A DNA stretch of 39,919 nt from Comamonadaceae bacterium (GCA_947448325.1 CANFMK010000003.1:1-39919); one strand, 5' to 3'; shown: positions 15,834 through 23,370, numbered from the stretch's first letter. The notes: generated by a model from the letters alone, not told the origin. Program-made: numbers and translations.

Positions 15834-17324
15834 ATGACCTACATCCTCGCCCTCGACCAAGGCACCTCCAGCTCGCGCAGCATCGTCTTCAACCCTGAAG
15901 GCCAAATCGTTTCTCTTGCGCAGCGTGAGATCACTCAAATCTACCCCCAACCGGGTTGGGTAGAACACGACCCGCTGCAAATTTGGCAAACCCAGCTCGA
16001 CACCGCGCGCGAAGCACTGGCCAAAGCCGGCATCACCGGCAGCCAAGTCAGCGCGCTGGGGATCACCAACCAACGTGAAACCACGGTGGTATGGAATAAA
16101 AGCACCGGCCAGCCGATTTACAACGCCATTGTCTGGCAAGACCGCCGCGCTGAACCCGCATGTGCAGCGCTGCGCGAACAAGGCTGGGCTGACCGCATCC
16201 AGGCTAAAACCGGCCTGCTGGTCGACGCCTATTTTTCGGGCACCAAGCTGCAATGGATCTTGGACCATGTGGACGGCGCCCGCGCCCAAGCCGAGCGCGG
16301 TGAGTTGTTGTTTGGCACGGTCGACAGTTGGTTGATGTGGCAACTCAGTGGCGGCGGCGTGCACGCCACCGACGTCAGCAACGCCTCGCGCACCCTGCTG
16401 TTCAACATCCACACCAACCAATGGGACGAAGAACTGCTGGCCGCCCTGCGCATCCCGGCACGCATGATGCCTGAAGTGCACGCCTCCAGCGCCCACTACG
16501 GTCACGTCAAGTCAGACTGGCTGGGCCACAGCGTGTTGATGGGCGGCGTGGCCGGCGATCAACAAAGCGCGCTGTTTGGCCAAGCCTGTTTCAGCGCCGG
16601 CATGGTAAAAAACACTTACGGCACAGGCTGCTTCATGCTGATGCACACTGGCGGCCAAGGCATGCTTTCGAAAAACGGGCTGATCACCACCAGTGCCGCA
16701 CAAGTCAGCAAAGAGCCGCTATACGCGATCGAAGGCAGCGTGTTTGTGGGTGGCGCGGTGGTGCAGTGGCTGCGCGACGGCTTGCATGCGATTCAAAGCA
16801 GCAGCGAGGTGCAAGCTTTGGCCGAAAGCGTGACCGATTCAGGCGGCGTGATGGTGGTGCCGGCCTTCACCGGCTTGGGCGCGCCCTATTGGAAACCCGA
16901 TGCACGCGGCTCCATCACGGGCTTGACGCGCGGCAGCACCGTGGCGCACATCGCCCGTGCGGCTTTAGAGAGCATTGCTTTTCAGAGCGCGGCGCTGCTG
17001 CAAGCCATGAGCCGCGATTTGGCCAGCACCGGTCAGGCGCAAGTGCGCGAGCTGCGTGTCGATGGCGGCGCGTGTGTGAACGATTTGCTGATGCAGTTCC
17101 AGGCCGATTTGCTGGGTATTGAAGTGGTACGTCCCGAGGTGGTTGAGACCACCGCGCTGGGGGCCGCGTATCTGGCTGGTCTGACTTGCGGGATTTACAA
17201 AAGCACCGATGAACTCAGCCAGCTGTGGCGCGTGGAGCGGCGCTTCAGACCGCAGCGCGCACCTGCGCATGCCACCGAGTTGATGGCCAAGTGGGAACAT
17301 GCGGTCCAGCAGACAGTGCTTTAA
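15834..17324 (+). CDS. glpK: Glycerol kinase
   Basis: A 496-residue FGGY-family kinase that phosphorylates glycerol to sn-glycerol-3-phosphate with ATP. The N-terminal phosphate motif [11 protein letters not shown] is at residues 6-16, followed by [10 protein letters not shown] and I-V-W-Q-D-R-R for glycerol binding. The ATP domain includes [13 protein letters not shown] and N-T-Y-G-T-G-C-F. The length is that of GlpK. A GAGAGA lies upstream of the ATG. It is the second gene of the rightward arm and makes the GlpR inducer as well as the GlpD substrate. Confidence 0.96.
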   Translation: MTYILALDQGTSSSRSIVFNPEGQIVSLAQREITQIYPQPGWVEHDPLQIWQTQLDTAREALAKAGITGSQVSALGITNQRETTVVWNKSTGQPIYNAIVWQDRRAEPACAALREQGWADRIQAKTGLLVDAYFSGTKLQWILDHVDGARAQAERGELLFGTVDSWLMWQLSGGGVHATDVSNASRTLLFNIHTNQWDEELLAALRIPARMMPEVHASSAHYGHVKSDWLGHSVLMGGVAGDQQSALFGQACFSAGMVKNTYGTGCFMLMHTGGQGMLSKNGLITTSAAQVSKEPLYAIEGSVFVGGAVVQWLRDGLHAIQSSSEVQALAESVTDSGGVMVVPAFTGLGAPYWKPDARGSITGLTRGSTVAHIARAALESIAFQSAALLQAMSRDLASTGQAQVRELRVDGGACVNDLLMQFQADLLGIEVVRPEVVETTALGAAYLAGLTCGIYKSTDELSQLWRVERRFRPQRAPAHATELMAKWEHAVQQTVL

Positions 17325-17339
17325 ATCCACCAGCAGCGC

Positions 17340-17999
17340 TTAAGGTTTGACGTGTCTATTTCGCGTCAACAACAGGGCCACCAAAAGCAACACCAAAGGC
17401 ACAAGCACGCTCAGATCCAGCACCAACCCACCCCGGGTGGGTACGGCCACGTTCTTGGCCAGCGCAGCAAATTTGTGCGGTGAGCCGGCCTTGAAATCAG
17501 GGTCCAGGATCATGTCCAGCATGTCGCGCCGACTGCGGTATCGGACAATGCCGATTTCTTGAAAGAAGTCTGCACCGGGTCCTGCTTCGTTGAGGAATCC
17601 GGCAATTTTGCTGGAGGTAAATACCGGGTAACTGCCTCGCCGCAACAGATGCGGCAGCACCAACCGAACATAGGCATCGTTGGCGTCAGCGCCCGTGACA
17701 ATACCAGGGCGTGTGACACCACCCGGATAGACTGCGCGATCGGCATACAACATCAGGTTGAGGTTGTAGAACGGCTTGCCATCATCGGTTGAAAAAAAGG
17801 ACCTGATGGCTTGTTTTTCTTCATTGGACACCTGCTGATTCGCGTCCATGCCCTTGAATGCTATTTCGAGCTCACTGGCCGTCAAAGGCGTTTGAAACCA
17901 AGGTTCATGCCACAGCAGAAAAAGACCATAAACCGCAGTCACAGCCATCCAAATCCAACGTGAAAAATCAGCAGAAATCGAATTCGATTTGTTCGACAT
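17340..17999 (-). CDS. Membrane-anchored protein of unknown function, paralogue of 20061-20702
   Basis: A 219-residue protein with an N-terminal transmembrane helix (about residues 16-32) and a C-terminal one (about 193-213), so it is anchored at both ends. The middle domain shares with the protein at 20061-20702 an I-R-x-F-F-x-x-D-D-G-x-x-F-x-x-x-N-L segment and a strict R-Y-R-S-R-R-D-M motif followed by x-D-P-x-x-K. The strand-helix pattern resembles dimeric alpha-beta barrel (ABM/DUF1330-like) proteins, which is inference. The ATG at 17999 has AAAGG upstream; an ATG at 18023 would lie inside the palindromic operator at 18018-18034, so I prefer 17999. It is divergent from the TetR-family gene and likely controlled by it. 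Function unknown. Confidence 0.7.
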   Translation of the reverse strand: MSNKSNSISADFSRWIWMAVTAVYGLFLLWHEPWFQTPLTASELEIAFKGMDANQQVSNEEKQAIRSFFSTDDGKPFYNLNLMLYADRAVYPGGVTRPGIVTGADANDAYVRLVLPHLLRRGSYPVFTSSKIAGFLNEAGPGADFFQEIGIVRYRSRRDMLDMILDPDFKAGSPHKFAALAKNVAVPTRGGLVLDLSVLVPLVLLLVALLLTRNRHVKP

Positions 18000-18017
18000 G
18001 CACAGGCCTTTATGAAT

Positions 18018-18034
18018 TGGCATTTATAGTGCCA
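18018..18034. promoter_or_regulatory. TetR-type operator, site A
   Basis: The 17-mer TGGCATTTATAGTGCCA has TGGCA/TGCCA arms. It matches sites B and C in the core T-A-T-A-G-T-G-C-C-A. It lies 18 bases upstream of the ATG at 17999 and 86 bases upstream of the divergent TetR-family gene. On the minus strand it contains TATAAA (18028-18023), a likely -10 element. Confidence 0.65.
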
Positions 18035-18120
18035 TATCATTCAAGCTAAAATAAATTGTCGTTTACCCTGACACGAATGAAGACACCCTCATTCAGGTCT
18101 TACCGCAGCGCCCTCCCCAT

Positions 18121-18717
18121 ATGCCTCGTTCGCGCACACCCACAGCCAAGCCTCCCAAGTCCGATGGACGCGTGCATCGCAGCGTCGTCACACGCGAAAA
18201 AATTGTCAACGCTTTGACAGCGCTGATTTACGAAGGTCATCTGTCCCCCACTGCAGAACAAGTCGCCCAAAGGGCTGATATTGGACTGCGAACCGTCTTT
18301 CGGCATTTCGATGACATGGATTCGCTGTACCGTGAAATCAACACCGAACTGGAAAACCAGTTCCTGCCCATGCAAAGCGTGCGCTTGACAGGCGAGACCT
18401 GGCAGGACCGACTTTTGCATTGCATTGAACTTCGCACAGCGTTTTACGACCAGTTTGCGGCCATCCACCTGGCAGGGCAGGTGCATCGCCATGATTCGTC
18501 CTATGTCACTGAAAACATGATGCGCGCTGTGTCCCAACAACGCGAACTGTTGATGAAAATTTTGCCTGCATCTGTGCGGTCCAACGCAGTGGTTTTTGAA
18601 GCTCTTGACCTGTTGATCAGCATGGACTGCTGGATTCGTTTACGGCGCGATCAGGGCTTGTCAGCCGCCCAAGCAAGGGACGTTTTAAATCAGAGTGTGC
18701 AGGCTCTTATTGCCTGA
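18121..18717 (+). CDS. TetR/AcrR-family transcriptional regulator
   Basis: A 198-residue regulator. A basic, proline-rich tail (residues 1-20) precedes a TetR helix-turn-helix at about 24-70: R-E-K-I-V-N-A-L-T-A-L-I, then P-T-A-E-Q-V-A-Q-R-A-D-I-G-L-R-T-V-F-R-H-F. The last segment is the recognition helix and the conserved V-F-R/Y-x-F end. The C-terminal helical ligand domain is unlike any I can name. The effector is unknown; because a long-chain acyl-CoA ligase is in the presumed regulon, a fatty acid or acyl-CoA is plausible. It lies between operator sites A and B, and probably represses itself and the three surrounding units. No clear ribosome-binding site precedes the ATG. Confidence 0.85.
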   Translation: MPRSRTPTAKPPKSDGRVHRSVVTREKIVNALTALIYEGHLSPTAEQVAQRADIGLRTVFRHFDDMDSLYREINTELENQFLPMQSVRLTGETWQDRLLHCIELRTAFYDQFAAIHLAGQVHRHDSSYVTENMMRAVSQQRELLMKILPASVRSNAVVFEALDLLISMDCWIRLRRDQGLSAAQARDVLNQSVQALIA

Positions 18718-18753
18718 ACACCATAGGTCGGCACACCATCGCAGTTCAATTTC

Positions 18754-18798
18754 AGGATAAACCCTAGGTTGACTTTGGCTAAAAATGACACTTATAGT
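18754..18798 (+). promoter_or_regulatory. Likely promoter of the dehalogenase-like gene with upstream box
   Basis: A -35-like TTGACT (18769-18774) and a -10-like TATAGT (18793-18798) are separated by 18 bases. Directly upstream, one base from the -35, is AGGATAAACCCTAG (18754-18767). The same box with one change abuts the likely -35 of the 22952 operon. The box is nearly palindromic and could bind an activator encoded elsewhere. Confidence 0.55.
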
Positions 18799-18802
18799 GC
18801 CA
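18786..18802. promoter_or_regulatory. TetR-type operator, site B
   Basis: The 17-mer TGACACTTATAGTGCCA has 7-base arms with six of seven pairs matched around a TAT centre. It covers the likely -10 element and lies 56 bases upstream of the ATG at 18859. It differs from site C only in the central base triplet (TAT against CAT). Confidence 0.75.
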
Positions 18803-18858
18803 TTACTTTGGATGCGACATGAACTGCGTGCCAACACCCCCCTTCAAACGATAAGCCT

Positions 18859-20061
18859 ATGCAGATCCTATGCACACCTGATTCCCAGTTTGAAGGCTTG
18901 CCCGAGTGGCCCTTTGAACCTCACTACACTACCATCACGGCCGACGACGACACCCCTATTCGGATCGCACATGCAGAGCTAGGCCCCGTGGACGGCGAAC
19001 CTATTTTGCTGATGCATGGCAATCCCAGTTGGTCTTACTTGCATCGCCACATGATGGCCCCTCTGGCCGCCACTGGGCGGCGTGTGATTGCCGTGGATTT
19101 GGTTGGCCATGGTCGTTCAGACAAACCCGCCTCCAAGGACGACTACACGCTGGCTCGCCATGTCGATTGGATGTCCAAGTGGTTGATCGCGATGGACCTG
19201 CAGCACACCACGCTGTACTGCCAGGACTGGGGCGGCACCATTGGGCTGCACTTGGTCGCCAACTTTTCCGAGCGCTTTGACCGGGTGGCCGTCTCCAACA
19301 GTGGTATGCCGCTGGGTGACCGCTCGAACTGGTTTCTCAAGCTGTGGACTAATTTAATGGGACGCGCGACGCGCTTCCCATGGTTCATTTTCAAACCGGG
19401 CTTTGCCAAACCCATTAGCGATACGACCTATCTGGCTTACCGCGCACCGTACCCCACAGCGGCTTACGAAAAAGGTCCGGCTAAATTCCCTGTGCTTATC
19501 GCCGTGACGCCGGATAACCCAGGGGTGCCGCTCAACCGTGCTGCTTGGGCCAAGCTCAAGACTTTTGATAAGCCATTCCTCACACTCTACGGTGCCAAGG
19601 ACGTTGTTGCTACTGGTGCCGATGCGCGCTTGCAGAAGCACATCCCAGGCGCTGCAGGCCAAGCTCTCAAAGCCGCAGCGCCTGAAGGCATTGATCTTTA
19701 TTTCGACAATGTCGGCGGCGAGATTTTGGATGCAGTGTTGCTGCAAATCAACCGTCACGCCCGCATCGTCGTGTGCGGCGGAATCTCTCAATACCTCGAT
19801 ATTGAGCAGGTACGTGGTCCCGCCAATTACCTGCAACTGATCGCGCAAAGTGCAACGATGCAGGGCTTTACCATGCGCGACTACATGAGCCGCGTTCCTG
19901 AAGCCTTCATGGCACTGGCCGGATGGCACGCCAAAGGTGAGGTCAAATTCCGCGACCATGTGCTGCAGGGCATAGAGTCTTTTCCGCAAGCCTTTGACAT
20001 GTTGTTCAAGGGTGCCAACCAAGGCAAGTTGCTCATTGAACTCGCATCGGAGGCTGCATGA
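18859..20061 (+). CDS. Chimeric protein: haloalkane-dehalogenase-like N-terminus fused to PTGR/CurA-like oxidoreductase C-terminus
   Basis: One 400-residue frame holds parts of two unrelated enzymes. Residues 1-268 read as a haloalkane dehalogenase of the alpha/beta-hydrolase fold: H-G-N-P-S-W-S-Y (53-60, oxyanion and halide side), nucleophile D123 in C-Q-D-W-G-G, G-H-G-R-S-D-K-P, and an acid D248 in L-Y-G-A-K-D. The dehalogenase stops in I-P-G-A-A-G-Q, just where family members go on to the catalytic histidine (G-x-G-H-F), so that histidine is missing. From about 269 the sequence is the C-terminal third of a zinc-free MDR reductase (G-I-D-L-Y-F-D-N-V-G-G-E, G-P-A-N-Y, G-K-L-L-I-E-L), without its GroES-like domain or the NADPH-binding glycine motif. 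Both halves therefore look catalytically incomplete. A real deletion fusion, a decaying gene, or an assembly join are all possible. The codon frame is intact throughout. Confidence 0.8.
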   Translation: MQILCTPDSQFEGLPEWPFEPHYTTITADDDTPIRIAHAELGPVDGEPILLMHGNPSWSYLHRHMMAPLAATGRRVIAVDLVGHGRSDKPASKDDYTLARHVDWMSKWLIAMDLQHTTLYCQDWGGTIGLHLVANFSERFDRVAVSNSGMPLGDRSNWFLKLWTNLMGRATRFPWFIFKPGFAKPISDTTYLAYRAPYPTAAYEKGPAKFPVLIAVTPDNPGVPLNRAAWAKLKTFDKPFLTLYGAKDVVATGADARLQKHIPGAAGQALKAAAPEGIDLYFDNVGGEILDAVLLQINRHARIVVCGGISQYLDIEQVRGPANYLQLIAQSATMQGFTMRDYMSRVPEAFMALAGWHAKGEVKFRDHVLQGIESFPQAFDMLFKGANQGKLLIELASEAA

Positions 20062-20702
20062 TGGTGGGTGCTTGGTGGGCTTGGTGTGTGGCGCTGGCAC
20101 TTTACGTGCTCTTTCGACTTTGGTACGACAACTGGCGTGGCCCCTTGACCCAAGACGAAATCGACATGTTCATGGCCAAGGCCGAAGAAACGAAGATGGG
20201 CGAATACAGTGACCCCGCCGTTGTGCGCGCCTTTTTGGAAGCAGACGACGGACGCGAATTCATCATGAGCAATTTGGTGGGCTTGCATACCGGGGATGTA
20301 CCCCATCCTGTCACAGGCATTCCGACCAAAGGCCTGGCGCTGCTTCAGGAGTACAGCCAACGCTTCATCAAGGTGCTGCTGCAACATGGGGGTCACCCGA
20401 TGTTGGCGATGCGCAAGGTGGGTGGTTACGTGGATGACTGGAACACACCACCAGACCCTGGCTGGCATGTGGTGGGTGCCATGCGCTACCGCAGTCGGCG
20501 CGACATGATGGCGCTGGCCACTGACCCTGCTCTGAAAGATGTGCACCCCCTCAAAACGGCAGCAACGGCTGTGACATTTTCTTTCCCGACGCAAGTCATT
20601 GTGGGATTTGCTTTGCGTCCACGCGCGTGGGTGGCTTTGGTGTTGGCCTTGTTCGCTGCGTTGACGCACCTGGCCAGCGTGATCGCCCTGCTGAAACCCT
20701 AA
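20061..20702 (+). CDS. Membrane-anchored protein of unknown function, paralogue of 17340-17999
   Basis: A 213-residue protein with an N-terminal transmembrane helix (about residues 4-20) and a C-terminal hydrophobic pair (about 170-210). The central domain carries F-L-E-A-D-D-G-R-E-F-I-M-S-N-L, a G-G-H/K-V-G-G region, then A-M-R-Y-R-S-R-R-D-M and T-D-P-A-L-K-D, matching the paralogue at 17340-17999. The layout resembles dimeric alpha-beta barrel domains; this is inference. The ATG at 20061 shares one base with the stop of the chimeric gene (TGATG), and GGAGG at 20049-20053 gives a seven-base spacing. An ATG at 20058 is less well spaced. The overlap means the two genes form one operon downstream of site B. 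Function unknown. Confidence 0.72.
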   Translation: MVGAWWAWCVALALYVLFRLWYDNWRGPLTQDEIDMFMAKAEETKMGEYSDPAVVRAFLEADDGREFIMSNLVGLHTGDVPHPVTGIPTKGLALLQEYSQRFIKVLLQHGGHPMLAMRKVGGYVDDWNTPPDPGWHVVGAMRYRSRRDMMALATDPALKDVHPLKTAATAVTFSFPTQVIVGFALRPRAWVALVLALFAALTHLASVIALLKP

Positions 20703-20771
20703 TCTCCGAAGATGCAGATGGGCGGACACTTCTGAAAAAAAGACTACCCCTACGCTATTGAGGATGAAAGC

Positions 20772-22442
20772 TTAGGCGCGATCACGCAACTCGCGGCGCA
20801 GAACTTTGCCCACTGGGCTCTTGGGCAGTTCATTCAAAAACTCCACTTCGCGCGGTATTTTGTAGGCGGTGAGATTTTCACGGCAATGCGAGATCAGCAT
20901 CGCCTCGGTCAGCGCTGGCGATTTTTTGACCACAAAGATCTTGATCTTTTCTCCCGTGTCTTCGCTCTTTTTACCCACGGCAGCCACCTCCAGCACGCCA
21001 GGGTGCGTCATGACCACTTCTTCGATTTCATTGGGGTAGACATTGAAGCCAGAGACCAAAATCATGTCCTTGATCCGGTCTACGATCTTCATGTAGCCGT
21101 CGCTCTCCATGACGGCGATATCGCCGGTGCGCAAGAAGCCATCCACCGTCATGACGGCTGCCGTTTCTTGGGGGCGCTGCCAGTAGCCTTTCATGACCTG
21201 GGGGCCGCGCACACACAATTCGCCAGACTGACCGATCGGCAGTTCTACGCCCTCTTCGTTGCGGATGGACACTTCGGTAGACGGCAAGGGAAACCCAATG
21301 CCGCCTCGAAATTCTGGGGTGTTGTAGGGATTGACGCTGACAGTGGGGGAGCATTCCGTCAGGCCAAAGCCTTCGAGCAAGGGCTTGCCCGTGACCTGCT
21401 GCCACTGCTCGGCGACAGCGCGCTGTGTCGCGGCACCACCACCCACACCAAAAATCAGCTTGCTGAAGTCGAGTTTGGCAAAGTGTGGATCGTTCAATAA
21501 GCCAATGAACAGTGTGTTGACCGCTGGCAAGCTGGCGAATTTGTACTTGGACAAGACTTTGACAAAAGCGGGGATGTTGCGCGGATCGGAAACCAGCACA
21601 TTCGTGCCTCCCGAATTGAGACCGCTGATGCAGGTGCCCAAGGCATAGATGTGGTACAGCGGAATGGCCGTGATGCCAATCATGGCCTCGGACTTGTCAA
21701 TGACAGGGTCAAACCAGACCCTGCCCTGCTCCACGTTGGCCAGCACGTTACGGTGCGTCAACATCGCGCCTTTAGAAACACCGGTTGTGCCGCCTGTGTA
21801 TTGCAGAAAAGCCAGATCGTCGGCCTCGAAGGTCACAGGGCGAAAGGCGGCCTGGGAACCCAAAGCCACCGCGTCTCGCAAGCCTGTGCTGCCAGGCAAG
21901 TTATAGGCAGGAACTGCTTTTTTAACTTGGCGAATCAAAAAGTTGCCAATCACCCGCTTGGCCCACGGCATCATGTCGGTCAATGCGGTGACGATGACGT
22001 GCTTGACCGATGTGGAGGCGATCACTTTGGCCAGTGTGTGGGCAAACACCTCCACCACGATCATCGCCTCGGCGCCCGAGTCTTTGAGTTGGTGCTCCAA
22101 TTCGCGTGGCGTGTACATGGGGTTGACATTGACCACCACGTAGCCTGCGCGCAGCAGCCCGAACAGGCAGACCGGGTATTGCAACAGGTTGGGCATCATC
22201 AGCGCCACCCGCGTGCCTTTGGGAAGCTTCAACACCGACTGGAAATAGGCCGCCACCTGCAAGCTCAAAATATCGAGCTCTTGGTAAGTCAGTGCCACAT
22301 CGGTGGTGCCGCTGATGAAAGCCTTGCGCTCTGGGTAATTCGCACAGGCCGTGTCAACGTAATCGGAAATAGAGCCCAGTGCGTTGGCATCGATTTCGTG
22401 CGGAACACCGGGAGGGTAGCTCTTCAGCCAGATCTTATCCAT
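20772..22442 (-). CDS. fadD: Long-chain fatty acid-CoA ligase family protein
   Basis: A 556-residue AMP-forming acyl-CoA synthetase. The ATP/phosphate loop Y-T-G-G-T-T-G-V-S-K-G (215-225) is followed by the A-M-L-T-H-R-N family segment. Further motifs are G-F-G-L-T-E-C-S-P (A5), T-G-D-I-A (A7), R-I-K-D-M-I-L-V-S-G-F-N-V-Y-P-N-E-I-E (A8) and a C-terminal P-K-S-P-V-G-K-V-L-R-R-E-L with the catalytic lysine (A10). Length and motifs are those of FadD, which activates fatty acids to acyl-CoA in two steps. It lies 63 bases downstream of the four-helix membrane protein gene and probably shares its promoter with operator site C. Its natural substrate could be a specialised acid rather than a housekeeping fatty acid. 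AGAGG precedes the ATG. Confidence 0.9.
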   Translation of the reverse strand: MDKIWLKSYPPGVPHEIDANALGSISDYVDTACANYPERKAFISGTTDVALTYQELDILSLQVAAYFQSVLKLPKGTRVALMMPNLLQYPVCLFGLLRAGYVVVNVNPMYTPRELEHQLKDSGAEAMIVVEVFAHTLAKVIASTSVKHVIVTALTDMMPWAKRVIGNFLIRQVKKAVPAYNLPGSTGLRDAVALGSQAAFRPVTFEADDLAFLQYTGGTTGVSKGAMLTHRNVLANVEQGRVWFDPVIDKSEAMIGITAIPLYHIYALGTCISGLNSGGTNVLVSDPRNIPAFVKVLSKYKFASLPAVNTLFIGLLNDPHFAKLDFSKLIFGVGGGAATQRAVAEQWQQVTGKPLLEGFGLTECSPTVSVNPYNTPEFRGGIGFPLPSTEVSIRNEEGVELPIGQSGELCVRGPQVMKGYWQRPQETAAVMTVDGFLRTGDIAVMESDGYMKIVDRIKDMILVSGFNVYPNEIEEVVMTHPGVLEVAAVGKKSEDTGEKIKIFVVKKSPALTEAMLISHCRENLTAYKIPREVEFLNELPKSPVGKVLRRELRDRA

Positions 22443-22505
22443 TGCGCTGAGCCTCTAATTGAGGGTTTGAGGAAAAGTGAAGAAAATCATTGGCCAAAAG
22501 ATGGC

Positions 22506-22952
22506 TCAATGCCCATGGCGCGGCTGACGCAAAGACAGCACCAAAAACAAAAGCGACAAGACAAGAATGACGTAAGTCCCATAGGCACCCGGAGGCGCAG
22601 TCTCGACCTGCAAGGGTTTCAAGTAACCGGCCAACAAGCGCAACAACTGCTCTAAGGCCAACAAAGCCAACATCGCAGGGACCAAAAAACGATAGCGCAG
22701 TACGACTGCCCACTGCACGCAGGCCAAGAGCAATTGGCTGGCACCCCATTGCGAAAATATGGCCACGATATTCGGTCCGCCTGCGACATCGAGCGCGATG
22801 TGCGCAATGCTACCTGCGCCGCCATCAGGCGCCAACAAGTGCACGCCGCTGCGAACCGTGCTGACCAAAGTGATTAAAGCCAAAAACCGGAAAGCCCAGG
22901 CTGATCCCGTGTAACTCAATTTCGGGCGAGGCAGCAATGCGTTCAAAGACAT
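22506..22952 (-). CDS. Four-helix integral membrane protein of unknown function
   Basis: A 148-residue hydrophobic protein with about four transmembrane helices (roughly residues 19-36, 60-80, 85-110 and 124-142). The loop between the first two contains H-L-L-A-P-D-G-G-A-G-S-I-A, and the third helix region contains A-L-E-Q-L-L-R-L. I do not recognise a family. No good ribosome-binding site precedes the ATG at 22952. GAGGAG further upstream instead precedes a 14-codon TTG-started frame (22987-22943) that overlaps this start, so translation might depend on coupling. It is the first gene after operator site C and is followed by the acyl-CoA ligase gene. Confidence 0.6.
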   Translation of the reverse strand: MSLNALLPRPKLSYTGSAWAFRFLALITLVSTVRSGVHLLAPDGGAGSIAHIALDVAGGPNIVAIFSQWGASQLLLACVQWAVVLRYRFLVPAMLALLALEQLLRLLAGYLKPLQVETAPPGAYGTYVILVLSLLFLVLSLRQPRHGH

Positions 22953-23031
22953 GGGACGACTTGGCGCAGTGGATGAAGGTCTGACAAGTTGAGCTCCTCA
23001 TTTCCAAAAAATGTTCAACCACGGTTTATAT

Positions 23032-23048
23032 TGACACTCATAGTGCCA
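23032..23048. promoter_or_regulatory. TetR-type operator, site C
   Basis: The 17-mer TGACACTCATAGTGCCA matches site B at 16 of 17 positions. It lies 79 bases upstream of the ATG at 22952 and on the minus strand covers a likely -10 element TATGAG (23042-23037). Confidence 0.75.
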
Positions 23049-23082
23049 TTAGAAAATGGTTTAACAATAGGAAAAACCCTAG
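23037..23082 (-). promoter_or_regulatory. Likely promoter of the membrane protein-ligase operon with upstream box
   Basis: On the minus strand, TTGTTA (23067-23062) and TATGAG (23042-23037) with a 19-base spacer form a weak promoter. One base upstream of the -35 is CTAGGGTTTTTCCT (23082-23069), the complement of AGGAAAAACCCTAG, which matches the box at 18754-18767 at 13 of 14 positions. Confidence 0.5.
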
Positions 23083-23163
23083 CCGACGATGTTTGACACG
23101 ACACACATGCCGGTGTGTGGCTCTTGACGCAAATGGAATGCGCGTGATTGACGCAGGCAGCAT

Positions 23164-23195
23164 AAAAAAAGCACCTAGCGTTTCCGCTAAGTGCT
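23164..23195 (-). terminator. Rho-independent terminator after tRNA-Val
   Basis: Read on the minus strand, arms AGCACTTAGCG and CGCTAGGTGCT pair over 11 bases with one mismatch around a GAAA loop, followed by TTTTTTT. It begins 19 bases after the tRNA 3' end and would end transcripts of the tRNA or of relA-tRNA. Confidence 0.88.
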
Positions 23196-23213
23196 TGATC
23201 TATGGATGTTTGT

Positions 23214-23290
23214 TGGTAGGCGCGATTGGACTCGAACCAACGACCCCCACCATGTCAAGGTGGTGCTCTAACCAGCTGAGCTACGCGCCT
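23214..23290 (-). tRNA. tRNA-Val (anticodon GAC)
   Basis: The minus strand folds as a complete cloverleaf of 77 bases. The acceptor stem pairs AGGCGCG with CGCGCCT, followed by A and an encoded CCA. The D-arm is GCTC-AGCTGGTTA-GAGC, the anticodon stem CCACC/GGTGG encloses TTGACAT with anticodon GAC, and the T-arm is GTTGG-TTCGAGT-CCAAT. A -10-like TATGAT lies at 23313-23308. It decodes GUC and GUU valine codons. It sits 80 bases behind relA on the same strand. Confidence 0.97.
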
Positions 23291-23370
23291 ACAAATTCGA
23301 AGCCGCAATCATAACAGAGAAAAATGTCGTCTCTCTGCGAACAGCCTGCCCTGGGTCGACTGCTACGCAA

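Noticed and set aside
15309-16505. A 398-codon minus-strand open frame
   Set aside because: It is antisense to glpR and glpK, both of which have clear motifs and correct lengths.
21651-22655. A 334-codon plus-strand open frame
   Set aside because: It is antisense to the acyl-CoA ligase gene and the next membrane protein gene, with shadow-like composition.
22506-23048. The 17-mer sites as ordinary promoter elements only
   Set aside because: TATAGT/TATGAG inside them do fit -10 boxes, but the conserved dyad symmetry on both sides extends well beyond what a -10 needs, so an operator reading is retained.
23101-23118. Short ACACAC...GTGTGT hairpin in the gap before the tRNA terminator
   Set aside because: Only six simple alternating base pairs with no T-run or nearby gene end; likely chance.
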